Shown: positions 1 through 10,100 of the stretch, one piece after another
How the letters are laid out: every line of letters begins with the position of its first letter
How positions within the stretch are numbered: position 1 is the first letter of the stretch
NCBI RefSeq assembly: GCF_000003605.2
Contig: NW_003107096.1
Coordinates: 390,755 to 413,044 of the forward strand
From: Saccoglossus kowalevskii
Taxonomy: Eukaryota > Hemichordata > Enteropneusta > Harrimaniidae
Reading direction: 5' to 3'
Length of the DNA: 22,290 bases
Made by a program: the position numbers and the translations under genes
Notes under the pieces: generated by a model
Database searches by the model: none
Seen by the model: the letters and a program-made list of their open reading frames with translations, nothing else
Told to the model about the DNA's origin: nothing

Positions 1-85
1 TATCTAAAAGATTATCAATGCTCTACTGATAGGCAAGAGTAGGTCGTGTAGATTTGAAAAGTGAACAGATGTGACATAGGAAAAT

Positions 86-463
86 TTATACAAGAAGCTG
101 AAACAAACGGCCAACAACAAAACAACTGAAAGGTACATTTGTTGTACACCAAAACTCACAACACAGACAGTCACATGAGTAAAAGAGAGAGAGAGAGATA
201 TGGACCTCAGATGTGTAGTATACATTAGGTAATGTCAGGAATGTGAGCATATACTGCTCCACATGTTGAACCCGCCACACATCTGATGGGCATGGAAATG
301 CATACCCCATGGGGGTAGGAGAGAGTGGCATATTGATGTGAAGGTAAGGGAAAAATTTATGATAAAAAGCTGGCCTTTCACCTGGATATACCATTGGAAT
401 ATAATTCAGGAATGTTGATGAAAGTACATTTAACAATATAACAGATTGTGAGTGATTTGACAT
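86..463 (-). other. Unrecognised 125-codon ORF, minus strand
   Basis: This reading frame is open from about 463 down to 86. The section at about 190-400 is less AT-rich than its surroundings and encodes a peptide rich in proline, tyrosine and aromatic residues, for example IPMVYPGERPAFYHKF and DVWRVQHVEQYMLTF. I do not recognise a family. It has no clear start context and does not match the expected B9D1 C-terminus. It could be an exon of another gene, a decayed repeat, or a chance ORF. Confidence 0.2.
184..199. repeat. (GA)n microsatellite
   Basis: A run of alternating G and A of about 16 bases. A shorter interrupted GA run lies at about 641-655. Confidence 0.8.
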
Positions 464-1608
464 GTGGCTTTCTACAAAAATTCACGTTTATACGAATAAA
501 GAAATAAATCAGCCAGCAAGGAAGCACAAATTGTTCCAATTGGAATGCCAAAACTTCATTTTAAAATATTAAATATATATCAATAATAAATTCTAGCATA
601 CTGATAATTTTATCTGTGGTTTCATTTATAAAATCACTTCAGAGAGAGAGACAGAGATTGCAACTTACTATTTCAAGAAAGAAAACTTTAATCAACTTTG
701 TGTCAGTGACGTAATTATCTGTATAATCATTTACATCATTGGATAGCTATTACAGAACACAGTAACTACATTTGTTCCGTATTAACATGTAAAGCTATTA
801 TTCACTTGGTCAGTAATTCTTATGTGTAATGCAAATTAGGTTACTTAATTATGGAAAACTTATTAACTGTGCTCTACTTGTAACGATTACTGCCATAAGC
901 ATAAGCTCTGAAAATAATTCGTTAATAGCTTAAAACTTGTTATCTACTATAACTACAAAGTAGTTTTCTAGTTACTGATAAGGAAAATAAAAATAGAAGA
1001 AATTAACGTTTTAAAATGAGCTCGCTGATGATAAAAGTCTGAGTAAAAATCAGATGTGAATGAAGCAATACAAATCTGATAACCTGTCACGAAAATTAAT
1101 CAAAATTTATTGATTTTTATTTCTGTAATGGACTTCTGCAATTTCCTTGTCATTTTCAATTAGAGATTAACTTTGTCGGCCAATTTGTGATTGGTTGAAA
1201 TACATATGTGCATTAAGCATTTTGTACATATATATCAATTATACAGACAAAGACCAAATGATGATCAAATTATCATTATTAAATTTAGTTCTGTTGAGAC
1301 AATAGGAACGATCAGGACGGGGACATGAAAAGGGAAATGCACCACAGTTTAATCATTATAATGTAGGTCTATTATTAATGTACATGTTGATTCACTGATG
1401 ACTTTTGCTAGATGTACTGAATAATAAAAAAAAACAGCATGGATTCCAACAGTGCACAACAGCAGTCAGATCACATGGACAAGTACAAAAATTGCTGTAA
1501 AACACGTACCATTTTAAGCGAATTTGACTAAATGCAAGAATTAACAGTATCTTAATTCAGTTAAAGCACCCACAATCTCATGATGAGAATATACTGTACA
1601 TGTATTTT

Positions 1609-1676
1609 AAAATTAGCTAAATCTTGAATTAGTGAAATTACAGATTAGCTTAATTAGCTAAAGTAACAATTTAGCT
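1609..1676. repeat. Cluster of TTAGCTAA-like motifs
   Basis: Several copies of ATTAGCTAA, TTAGCTTAATTAGC and TTTAGCTAAA occur within 70 bases. TTAGCTAA is its own reverse complement. It looks like a local simple or decayed repeat; no function is implied. Confidence 0.4.
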
Positions 1677-2437
1677 AAAAATATCATACTTCGCACTGAC
1701 AGATGTCCCGTACACATACACAAAGATATGACAATTATTGCACACAATCATTATTGGGACTATTGTCCCACACACAGACATACAGGACAAACGTGCAAAA
1801 AAATTTTACTGTGTAAGACACAATGCAAAATAAAAGAAAATCATGCTTATATCGAATTCTGCCGTAAATTCACCCATGCAAAGAATCACTCTGGGCGATT
1901 TCTATTTTCATTGAAAAATCCACCTACGGTGACTTTCAACACCGGCAGTTTGACCACCCGAGACGATACAAACTATCGCAGAAGCAAATCTAAAATTTTA
2001 TACATTTATTTCTTGCTGAATTTTATTAGCAAAGTAAGAGTAAATTCTAAAAAAAAAGAATTCAAATAAAAACGAGCACAACTGCATTGCTTAGTAGCAA
2101 ATGATCGCAGTAGCGCAATCCGGACATGCTGCATTTCACAATTGTTGATTATTACTATGCAGTTTTACCATAAGCTACAATGTACGAGACAATTAACAGT
2201 TGACAAATGCTGCTCTCTATAGGTGACAAAACAAGTGTAATTCATGTCTGCTGCTCGTAAAATTAATATGGAAACAAAGACAGCAAAAACAGCGCCCTCA
2301 CAGATCAGTACCGGTAGTATAAATGTCCATACATTTGGAACACACAATCATTCATTAAAAAAAACAAGAGTTTTTATATCAATGACCAACAGAGGGCGAC
2401 ATTTGTTCTGACCTATATTTAATTGTTTTATTCCTAC

Positions 2438-2505
2438 CTTCCCTTCCTTCACTCCTCGCTACAGTGTTGTGGTCTCTGAACTCTGGTCTCCTACTCATGG
2501 CCCAA
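2438..2505 (-). CDS. B9D1: B9D1 exon 6
   Basis: 68 nt between acceptor CTCCCATAG and donor GTAGGA. It encodes [20 protein letters not shown] plus Arg and Glu, aligning with the family segment that follows the short exon 5 peptide. It leaves phase 1, so at least one further exon is required. Confidence 0.9.
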
Positions 2506-5500
2506 CTATGGGAGGAAGAGTAAACTGTAAATTAGGCAACGCCCAAAAATGTAACTATCTCAGTGGATTTTTATTTGGTTGAGAGTGTGGGATGCCATTT
2601 TTCTAAAATAAGGAGAAAGTTGTTCTTTTGTGAGATGTGGTCAGAGATACAAAATCCAAGTTGATAAACCTTTTACAAAGCTATTTTTTCCCCATCTGGT
2701 TTAAATCCACAAATTCAGAATTTTTTCACATCCCATGGAAATTTTCACTGCTATAAAATTTCTCAATTTTCAATGACCCTACAATTTTGGTGCATACAGA
2801 CAAAATTTCAGTCAATTTTTTACTCAAAAAATTTGACTATTTTTTTGTCCCAATCTTCTGAAGGAAAGTGAAAACTATAAATGGGACTAATTTTGTGAAT
2901 TTGTGATGAAAAGAAGAAACTGGTATTGAAAAGGTCAACACCAATGTTGAGTTGCAGTGTTCGACAGAATAGCAACAGCTAACAAAATAGCAGCAAATGT
3001 AAGTCTAGTTAAAAGTCAGTATGACTAGATCAGTGTGTGAGGTGATGAATCTAAATAGAAACACTATGTCTATAATATCTATTTTCACAACCAAAATTTA
3101 TGAAACTGTCTTAGCAGAGAGGCATAATATCCGTGTATTTGAATGGCATAAAAGCAAACTTTGCCTTCAAGGCTATTGCCGTTGATGTTGCTATGAAGTC
3201 CAAGCCCTGATTACGGCTTGTGAAACCATGTGCATTTCATACCTTGTAAATTTCTGGAAATGTGATGAAGACTCTGGAACAAACATGGGCATATGTCGTA
3301 CATGTCTGTAAATAAAAATGACAGCCATTCATATCCATACACAAGATGTCTCTATAGGAATACACGCAATTATTCTACATTTGACAGCGACAACAGTAAC
3401 AGGTCATGTCACGATATGACAGAGTCGCAGTTGTACAATAATAAAGATAATGAAATGTGTCAGCCAATTTGAATCAGAACTTGAACAACTGCATGTTAAT
3501 ATATGTAACATAATGTATAATATAGATTTTAAGCATGAAAATGACCATGAAACAAAAATGATTTCAAAATGTATGCTGTATCATGTGTAAGGTTTTAATA
3601 TCCAGGAATTTCTGAATCATCGGTGACTGCCAACACAACATAAAAGTGATTTCAAAGTACGTATAATCTTTATCCATTGAATTTGGTGGAAAAACTGCAA
3701 GATTTGGGAAATTAGAATTTGGTGATAATGAAAAAACACTTTTCATCATTGTGTTTTTGAATAGGTGTCAGTTACAAAAACTGTAAATGACTTTGGTTTA
3801 GGTGCCAAGTGAAATGTAAATGCTCTACAAATGACACCAAAATTAAAATAAATAAGGTACATCTAATACTAATTAAATACATTTTTGGGTGATACTTGAA
3901 CCAGTTGGATAACTTTGTGGCAAACCAATCTTTTATTTTTATCTTGGACAACAAGTATGAACCAAAAAGATGACTAACCTTCCTGGTGAGATTGGAAGAT
4001 GAACAGCACCATAACCCCGTACTACTGCAGTACCAAATACATCTTGACCATGAATGTTTATCACTAGCTGGGGCCCTTTATGAAAAAAAAAGATAAAGTT
4101 GTAAAAGCCTGGGTTAAAGTTGTTTCACCTTAAGCCAGTGACCAGTTTGGGATGGAAGATAATCAGACAGAAAATTGCATTCTGGGTATAAATCTTTTTA
4201 TTTGTATCCGACTTTACAAAGTATAAATAGACAGAAGAATAATTATAAATGATAGAATGCACGAATTATAATACATGTACTTGATAGAAAAAAATTATGA
4301 AATGAAAACGAAAAGTTGATCGAAAATTGAACACTAGAGGGAGCTCTTACTAGCAGATGACAAGAATGAGAAAACAAAATGTTGAAACATTGTGTTTTTT
4401 GTTGATGTGTTTTGTTAACATTTAAAAAAATATCCTAGCCAGAATGCCATTGATTGTTCACCTTTAATAACCATGGTAGTTTTACTGAAAAGACCCCTGC
4501 TAGGCATTTCTGCACAGTGTTCCAGTTTCCAGAGTCTGATTGTAGATATAGCGAGTGAGACTAGTCATAAAAATCACTAATTTGATATGTGGTGATTTAA
4601 GCCACCCTCGGTAACTTATTATACATGCTAAATATACATCTTGAAGTTTACAAGCTTGGATGTATAAGAAAACAGACACACATGGTCTGTAACACTGATT
4701 GTTTAACAGAGTAAAAAATTAATAGTGAATTGTGAGTACACACAATGGAATCAATCCCAATTTCCATCACCATTCATAGGATGGTCTGGCATATAATCAG
4801 CCAAGCAAACAATAATTACAACCTGTATCCATACACTCATTCCTGAATTCAAAGCTTTCTGATGATGTATACACTGACTTAGGCACATATTGAGTAACTG
4901 ACAGAGATGTTTTTTAACTAAAGCTTTATTAAATTATGAATAATTCCCTGGTAGCTAATCACAACATTCATAGTGTGTATGACCTTCTTACACGTATAAA
5001 TGAGTTTTCGTCTTAACAAAATTCAAACAAGGTTTACATGCAACTGTGACTTCTCTACTTATCAGATAATAGCAACATTTCGGTGAATGACCACTGCTAC
5101 ATGCACAGCACGATTGTGACTTCCATGTATGTATGTTTGTGAACGTCTGGTACAGAAAAATGACGAAATACTCACAACCAAAAGGATTGGTGCTCTTAAA
5201 AGTGACATCAAGTGGAAAATTCCAGGCATACAGACTACGATCATCTTGGCTCTTTTTACTTGTCTGAGAAGTTCCTTCTTCAAGACCCTACAAGACAACA
5301 ATAACTCCTTTAAATTCAAGCACTTTATACTTGTGCTTGATCTCAAAATTGTAGGGACAACTTTCACAATTTTACTTCGCATTATTAACATACAGATGTA
5401 TCGTAGTTTTAACAAAATCACATTTCATAAACAAAATAGGTGCAAAAACAAAGAAAATCAGCAGCCACAACATTTTTGTTTGTGACTTAAGTCACCTATA

Positions 5501-6903
5501 CAGCCTCATACAATTTTATTTTTTTCCTTAAAAGCTGACTTATCCAGTAGTCAACAAACTTATTCAACTACAAATTCAGTTCTGTTAGAGGGAGCACTGA
5601 TAGACAGTCAATTGATTAGAAATAATGTACAGTTTTGGCACATGTATATATTAATTTCCAGTACAATTTTTTTCACACTGGTTCATAAAAAAAAACACAA
5701 TAAATAGTCAATTTGGTGAGTTTTCAATTAAAAATGAACACCCTGCGATATACTATCAAGAAGACAAGAAGAAAATATCTTGACATATGTCTAGCTATAT
5801 CGTTCATCTTAATACTGTAAACCATTTAATTCTTGCTAGGAATTACACAATTTGATGATGAATTAATTAATGCCAAACATTTCATGAGAGTTCTTGTGGC
5901 TCTCTGTTATAGAAGCCTACAGTGAACTGTTCACTGCTATGCAATTTTACAATATTCACCAACTCGCAAAATTTTATCCCTGTGTATCCAGCTTTTACTT
6001 ACCGCAGTTGTCACCCAATCTTGCCCATATACATAATTAAATTTGACATAAAGATCATCACTGATACTGGGAAACTGAAAAGAAAAAACAGTACACTGTA
6101 TAACAAATAGTGAAATAGTAAAATTTAGCTTGAGCACACAAGTCAGATGTCTATTCAGTTACTAGTATGTTAAATTTATTTTAGGATATACCATAGAATA
6201 AATTAAGTGATGATGATAATTGATTGGAGAATGTAAACAATATAGTACAAAGACGTCACAAATATGAGGTCATGAACACTATAGTGAACTAAAATATCCT
6301 TGCCAAACAGTAAACCCCTAGAATATACACGAACTGCAGCTTTGCAGTGTAAATGTTGTTTTCATTGATAAGAAACGTATGCTACGTGTATTCTTTAGGT
6401 CAACAAATACAAATCTTCCACTATTACTATTTATTTATGTTAACACCAAGATCAATTGCATATGTTGTAAAACAAAAAAAATAAACAATGATTACAGCGA
6501 TTCTCATCTACCTGCGAAAAACCATAAATATTGATTTATTAATATGATTTGAAATAACAGTTGAGTGTGGGATTTGAGAATGCAGTGTATACCGACGATG
6601 TATATGACAGACGAAGCAAAATACCTTCCCGGACCCAAAACGCCGCGAAACCACGGCTAATTCCAATCAGTCTGTGTTGAAAGAGCTTGTCAACAAACGT
6701 AATACAACTTCGTAAGAACCGAGTTGGCGATCACAATAGTGGAAAACATATGGACAGAACAGTAAGGTAAATTTATAACCAAATGCCGTCACGCTAAGCA
6801 ATTCAAAATGATAGTAAAACGAACAGTAATTCATACAACTTACGTCGCCAGTTTCAATCTGTCCGGTCACCATCAACAAAAACACAGATGGGTTCGACGC
6901 CAT
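2438..6903 (-). CDS. B9D1: B9 domain-containing protein 1, six exons, 3' end missing
   Basis: Spliced minus-strand gene: 6903-6844, 6074-6003, 5287-5176, 4075-3979, 3305-3243, 2505-2438. The joined exons keep one open frame of 472 nt (157 codons plus 1 nt). Family hallmarks appear in order: [12 protein letters not shown] at the N-terminus, [15 protein letters not shown] (about 26-40), [19 protein letters not shown] (about 66-84), DVFG...[18 protein letters not shown], and SRRPEF near residue 140. These cover most of a B9 (C2-like) domain. In this family B9D1 forms the B9 complex with B9D2 and MKS1 at the ciliary transition zone, controlling membrane-protein entry; human mutations cause Meckel and Joubert syndromes. 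The start at 6903 was chosen because [10 protein letters not shown] matches the family start and has A at -3 and G at +4; an in-frame ATG 27 nt upstream has a weaker context. About 30-45 C-terminal residues are not accounted for. It is divergent to FDXR. Confidence 0.93.
2506..3242 (-). other. B9D1: B9D1 intron 5
   Basis: GT-AG intron of 737 bp, notably T-rich on the plus strand around 2680-2880. No other feature is recognised. Confidence 0.8.
3243..3305 (-). CDS. B9D1: B9D1 exon 5
   Basis: A 63-nt exon, too short to appear as an ORF. It lies between acceptor TTTACAG and donor GTATG. It encodes [19 protein letters not shown]. Phases 2 in and 2 out fit the neighbours exactly, and the length equals that expected from the family. 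Confidence 0.93.
3306..3978 (-). other. B9D1: B9D1 intron 4
   Basis: GT-AG intron of 673 bp. AT-rich, with two short chance ORFs on the minus strand and no other feature recognised. Confidence 0.8.
3979..4075 (-). CDS. B9D1: B9D1 exon 4
   Basis: 97 nt, phase 1 in (completing the Trp codon of GWPQ) and phase 2 out at GTTAGT. It encodes [14 protein letters not shown] and [15 protein letters not shown]. Confidence 0.94.
4076..5175 (-). other. B9D1: B9D1 intron 3
   Basis: GT-AG intron of 1100 bp, AT-rich, with no second gene or RNA recognised inside. The acceptor tract is a T-run followed by CATAAAG, a less usual AAG acceptor. Confidence 0.8.
5176..5287 (-). CDS. B9D1: B9D1 exon 3
   Basis: 112 nt, phase 0 in and phase 1 out (donor GTGAGT). 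It encodes GLEEGTSQ followed by [16 protein letters not shown], which is diagnostic for B9D1. Longer ORFs that overlap this segment in other frames are shadows. Confidence 0.95.
5288..6002 (-). other. B9D1: B9D1 intron 2
   Basis: GT-AG intron of 715 bp with AT-rich sequence. No further feature is recognised in it. Confidence 0.85.
6003..6074 (-). CDS. B9D1: B9D1 exon 2
   Basis: 72 nt, 24 codons, phase 0 to 0, after acceptor TTTTCAG. It carries [15 protein letters not shown], one of the best conserved stretches of the family. Confidence 0.95.
6075..6843 (-). other. B9D1: B9D1 intron 1
   Basis: GT-AG intron of 769 bp. Its start-proximal third has scattered CpGs, including a CGCCGCG cluster near 6640, and it contains a CRE-like GACGTCAC at about 6252. 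Nothing else is recognised. Confidence 0.85.
6844..6903 (-). CDS. B9D1: B9D1 exon 1 (coding part)
   Basis: Encodes residues 1-20, starting [15 protein letters not shown], and ends in phase 0 at donor GTAAGT (6843-6838). It lies at the shared promoter side. Confidence 0.93.
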
Positions 6904-7141
6904 GTTGAAAGTTGAAATATTTCCCTGCATTCACTGCGAAAACGTATTTTCGGCCAATAGGAATGAATCACTCGAGTAAAGCGAGGTAAAACAAACACAT
7001 AACGCCACACCTTCGCAACTTCAACTTTGAACTTTTGACCCTTTCTGCTCTGTTGTCTGCAATACTGAATTTCTGTCCTTCTTCGCAAGTCAACACATTG
7101 ACGTTTTTACACGAGAATTGATTACCAAAAAATCGCTTGAC
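6904..7141. promoter_or_regulatory. Shared 5' region of B9D1 and FDXR, putative bidirectional promoter
   Basis: Only 238 bp separate the B9D1 start codon (minus strand, 6903) from the FDXR start codon (plus strand, 7142). Both 5' untranslated regions and both promoters must lie within or near this gap unless an upstream non-coding exon exists. It is less AT-rich than the introns, has several CpGs and no evident TATA box. It contains GGCCAATAGG (CCAAT at 6954-6958), a match to the NF-Y site, and GTCAA-n4-TTGAC (7089-7102), an inverted repeat next to TGACGT. I saw no convincing RFX X-box. Confidence 0.65.
6952..6961 (+). promoter_or_regulatory. CCAAT box in the divergent promoter
   Basis: GGCCAATAGG matches the NF-Y consensus and sits about 190 bp upstream of the FDXR start and 50 bp upstream of the B9D1 start. 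CCAAT boxes are common in TATA-less bidirectional promoters. Binding is an inference. Confidence 0.45.
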
Positions 7142-7184
7142 ATGACAACATTTGTATGTCGAAGATGGTTCCAATTCTGCTCCA
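7142..7184 (+). CDS. FDXR: FDXR exon 1, mitochondrial presequence
   Basis: 43 nt from ATG to donor GTAAGA, ending in phase 1. It encodes 14 residues plus part of Arg15, giving a basic, aromatic-rich targeting peptide. A nearby ATG at 7165 (and one at 7156) is in the wrong phase and runs into a TAG in exon 2. Confidence 0.88.
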
Positions 7185-10100
7185 GTAAGAATAATTTTTA
7201 TATTAATATTGGCTGTACACTGAACCCCGTTATCATGTCGTGAGTGGATGAAAGTGACTTCTCAAACAGGTTTACTTAATGAAATAATAATACAAATGTA
7301 TAATGTATTAAATATATATGTAATCAAAACCAGGTTCCGATCACAGGCACTTCGAAAACAGATTGGGTCGACCGGATTTTATGTTTATTATTTTTTCCTA
7401 TTCATCTGCTTACTCACAGTAATATTCACAGTAAATTCTTCCCATGGCCACATTTCTGGATAATAAATTCAGTTGAATTTTAATCTCGTTGAAATCTGGT
7501 GTAATTTTGAATTATGTATTCACGTTTGGCCAAACAAAATTTAGGGTAGTATTTCATTTAGCATGATACCATGTGAATAACTGAAAAATTAAATTCTATT
7601 CAAACAAAGTTTAGTTTCACAAATGTCAGTTTAAAGTCTGCATGTCCTCATATAGTTTTTTGGCAATCTTGCATACCTGTGAAGTGCACCACATAGGGTT
7701 GAGCAAAGAAATGTTTGTTTTCTGTTGCAGAAGATTTAATTAAAAAAAATGCTACTACTCATGCAATATGATGGCCCTTGAGTTATTTTCAATTTTATGT
7801 ATTCTCTATTTATAGGACAGTACAATAGGACATCGAACAAACTATACAAGGAGACATTACGTAGTGTTTCTACCAAGCCCAGCATACCTCATGTGTGCAT
7901 TGTTGGCAGTGGACCTGCAGGATTCTATACTGCACAGCAACTATTGAAGGTAAAGTGATATAGCAGATAGTGAGGGGGGAGTATTGTTCAACCATGCATG
8001 GCAATATAAATATACATGTATTTATCAATCTTTGAAATTGGGTCTGAGAATTGTTATGTGCCTCATAGTTCTTAAGATTCAGTCTGTCAAACATTGTATA
8101 CTTTCATAGGCTAGTCTGTGATCTGTGTATTCAATAGATAGATAGATAGAATTGTAACTGTTATAAAATTATAAAATTTGCACCACATCTGTGCTTAAAT
8201 TGATTTAATCCTTATCACAGTCCTTCAATAGACCTGGCTGGAAACGAACCGTATTTCTTTGAAACAGTGCTCTTAATAGGTAAATAAATGATTCACACCT
8301 GCGGATCAGCGTGCATGTCATTAGTGTTGTTTTTGCAAAATGTAGTGCGTAGACATTGTTTGTGACCTCTTTAAAACCAAAACATTGAAACCATGTAACA
8401 GAGAGTACACAGTGACTTTATGGATTTTGACGACGACAACATTGACTGGGATTTTGTTCTCGAAATGGAAGAGGCAGCTATAGTGTATGAAATTTACGTT
8501 ACTAATCCTGATTATAGTGATATATTGTTGACTAGTAGTCATGACATCATGGATCTACCGGCGACGTCAAACCTTTCGATATCAACAACACAAACGATCA
8601 AAATGTAAACAATACTAAACATCGCGAAAATCATGACAAAACAGTCCCAAAAACAATACTAGAGTATCCGACCAACTCTTGAATAGTTGTATCTCGACAT
8701 ATAACAACAAATAATTGGAACACATAGTGTAATTCTATACAAAGGGGTGACAATGAAATTTTCCGGACGAGTGCCTCGACACATACTTGGAATTAAGATG
8801 GCGTTCTCAAACAACAAACAATCCTAAAAAAACAAACAAGAAAACTTAAAACTTAAAATACTTATAATCGATTAAAGTATGGACAGAAACACACTTAGAC
8901 AGCTATACTAAGTCGTGATATACTAATTCGATAGCTACTACTGATAACAGAACTATGTATTTATACTGGGACAAAATGTAGAGAAGTGGTGCATTTTCAA
9001 CAATGAAAATAGACTATTTTTGAAAATGTTTTCGCAGCATTTACAAAAACATGCACTCTGAACATTTTCACCAATTTCAACGTTATCTTAGCCATACAAA
9101 ATGTCAAATTTGATTTACATTCAGTGCCTATGCACCGGGGTAAAGAGATAATAATCGGTGGTCCCTTCGAACAATATGTAGAGGGTGTTTCCGGCACGAA
9201 AAACAAACTGACCTCGTAACATTAACGATGAAAAAGTTAGTCTAATAATGAGACTATATATATAAATTTCACTCTCCAGTCGAATACACGTAACAGTGAA
9301 GCTACTATATTCTAATGCTTGGTAGGACGTCTAAAGTAATATCCTTGGAAAATAGTCAATCTCGGCACAGTGTAACCGATGGCTCACTTAATTTTTGGTA
9401 CATTTATTTTTCCAATTGCTCATCATTGGAAAGACCGCAAGCCATATAGATGTACAATAAATGTTGTTCTTTTATTATAAAAGTTCTTCATTGTATTTGT
9501 TATTATCCACTTCAATTCTATTGTTCAAATTGTTTTCACATTATGCATCTTAAAAGAAAAGATTTTTTGTTAAATAAGCTAGTAAGAATACCAGCAGCAC
9601 ACAGTAGTTACCTTAATTCTATTTAAACTCCCTTTGACATTTTTTTTAATTTGAGTTTCAGAAGTCTTGATTTGCCAGAATATACTTAGTAATTGTGAAA
9701 ACAATAATATAGTTGGGTCATGCACATTTATCTCCAATATGCATGTGCATTCTTTTTTACTATTTCTTATTTCTTTGACAATTATTTTTTCTGTTCAGCA
9801 TCACAAGACTGTTCATGTTGATATATATGACAAACTACCTGTACCATTTGGTCTTGTAAGATTTGGGGTGGCACCTGATCATCCAGAAGTTAAGGTAAGC
9901 AATGAGTTTGGTACTACATTGTATATGACAAAAGTGTAGATTTCAATATACGCTACCATTTTGAATGTTTCACTGGTAAATAATAATTATTATTTTGATA
10001 ATTTAATAGTTTTCAAATTCCAAATTTATTAACCAATGCCCTAATATATAAACGGCTAACCCTACCCATAACCTCAACTCTAATGTAATCCCTAGAATTA

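Larger units (their letters stand above)
1..2437. other. Region with no recognised exon, downstream of the last B9D1 exon found
   Basis: This stretch lies on the 3' side of the minus-strand B9D1 gene. I searched the minus strand for the expected terminal exon, which should start in phase 1 and encode a peptide like the end of other B9D1 proteins, and did not find it. The DNA is AT-rich with many stops. It contains a (GA)n run near 184-199, a TTAGCTAA-rich patch at about 1609-1676, and one unexplained minus-strand ORF (86-463). It is most simply read as B9D1 intron, with the last exon beyond the left edge. Confidence 0.5.
7950..9798 (+). other. FDXR: FDXR intron 2, with a less AT-rich block
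   Basis: GT-AG intron of 1849 bp. It has a (GATA) microsatellite near 8134-8151. The part from about 8270 to 9240 is richer in CpG and GC than the flanks and carries two small ORFs on opposite strands. That block may be an old insertion. No transposase or known gene is recognised. Confidence 0.7.

Noticed and set aside
1930-1975. Minus-strand AG|TCACCGTAGG segment as the last B9D1 exon
   Set aside because: Its phase fits, but the peptide (VTVGGFFNENRNRPE then stop) does not resemble the expected B9D1 C-terminus.
1728-2069. 113-codon plus-strand ORF
   Set aside because: Composition is that of AT-rich background with Lys/Ile/Asn runs and no recognisable motif.
5062-5485. Overlapping ORFs on both strands of about 118 codons each
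   Set aside because: They overlap B9D1 exon 3 in other frames and have no family content; the real exon is 5176-5287 on the minus strand.
6904-6930. Upstream in-frame ATG (MQGNIS...) as the B9D1 start
   Set aside because: Its context is weak and the added residues are not seen in the family; [10 protein letters not shown] at 6903 matches the usual N-terminus.
7165-7184. ATG at 7165 (and 7156) as the FDXR start
   Set aside because: These put exon 2 out of frame and reach a TAG at once; the ATG at 7142 gives the correct phase and a good targeting peptide.
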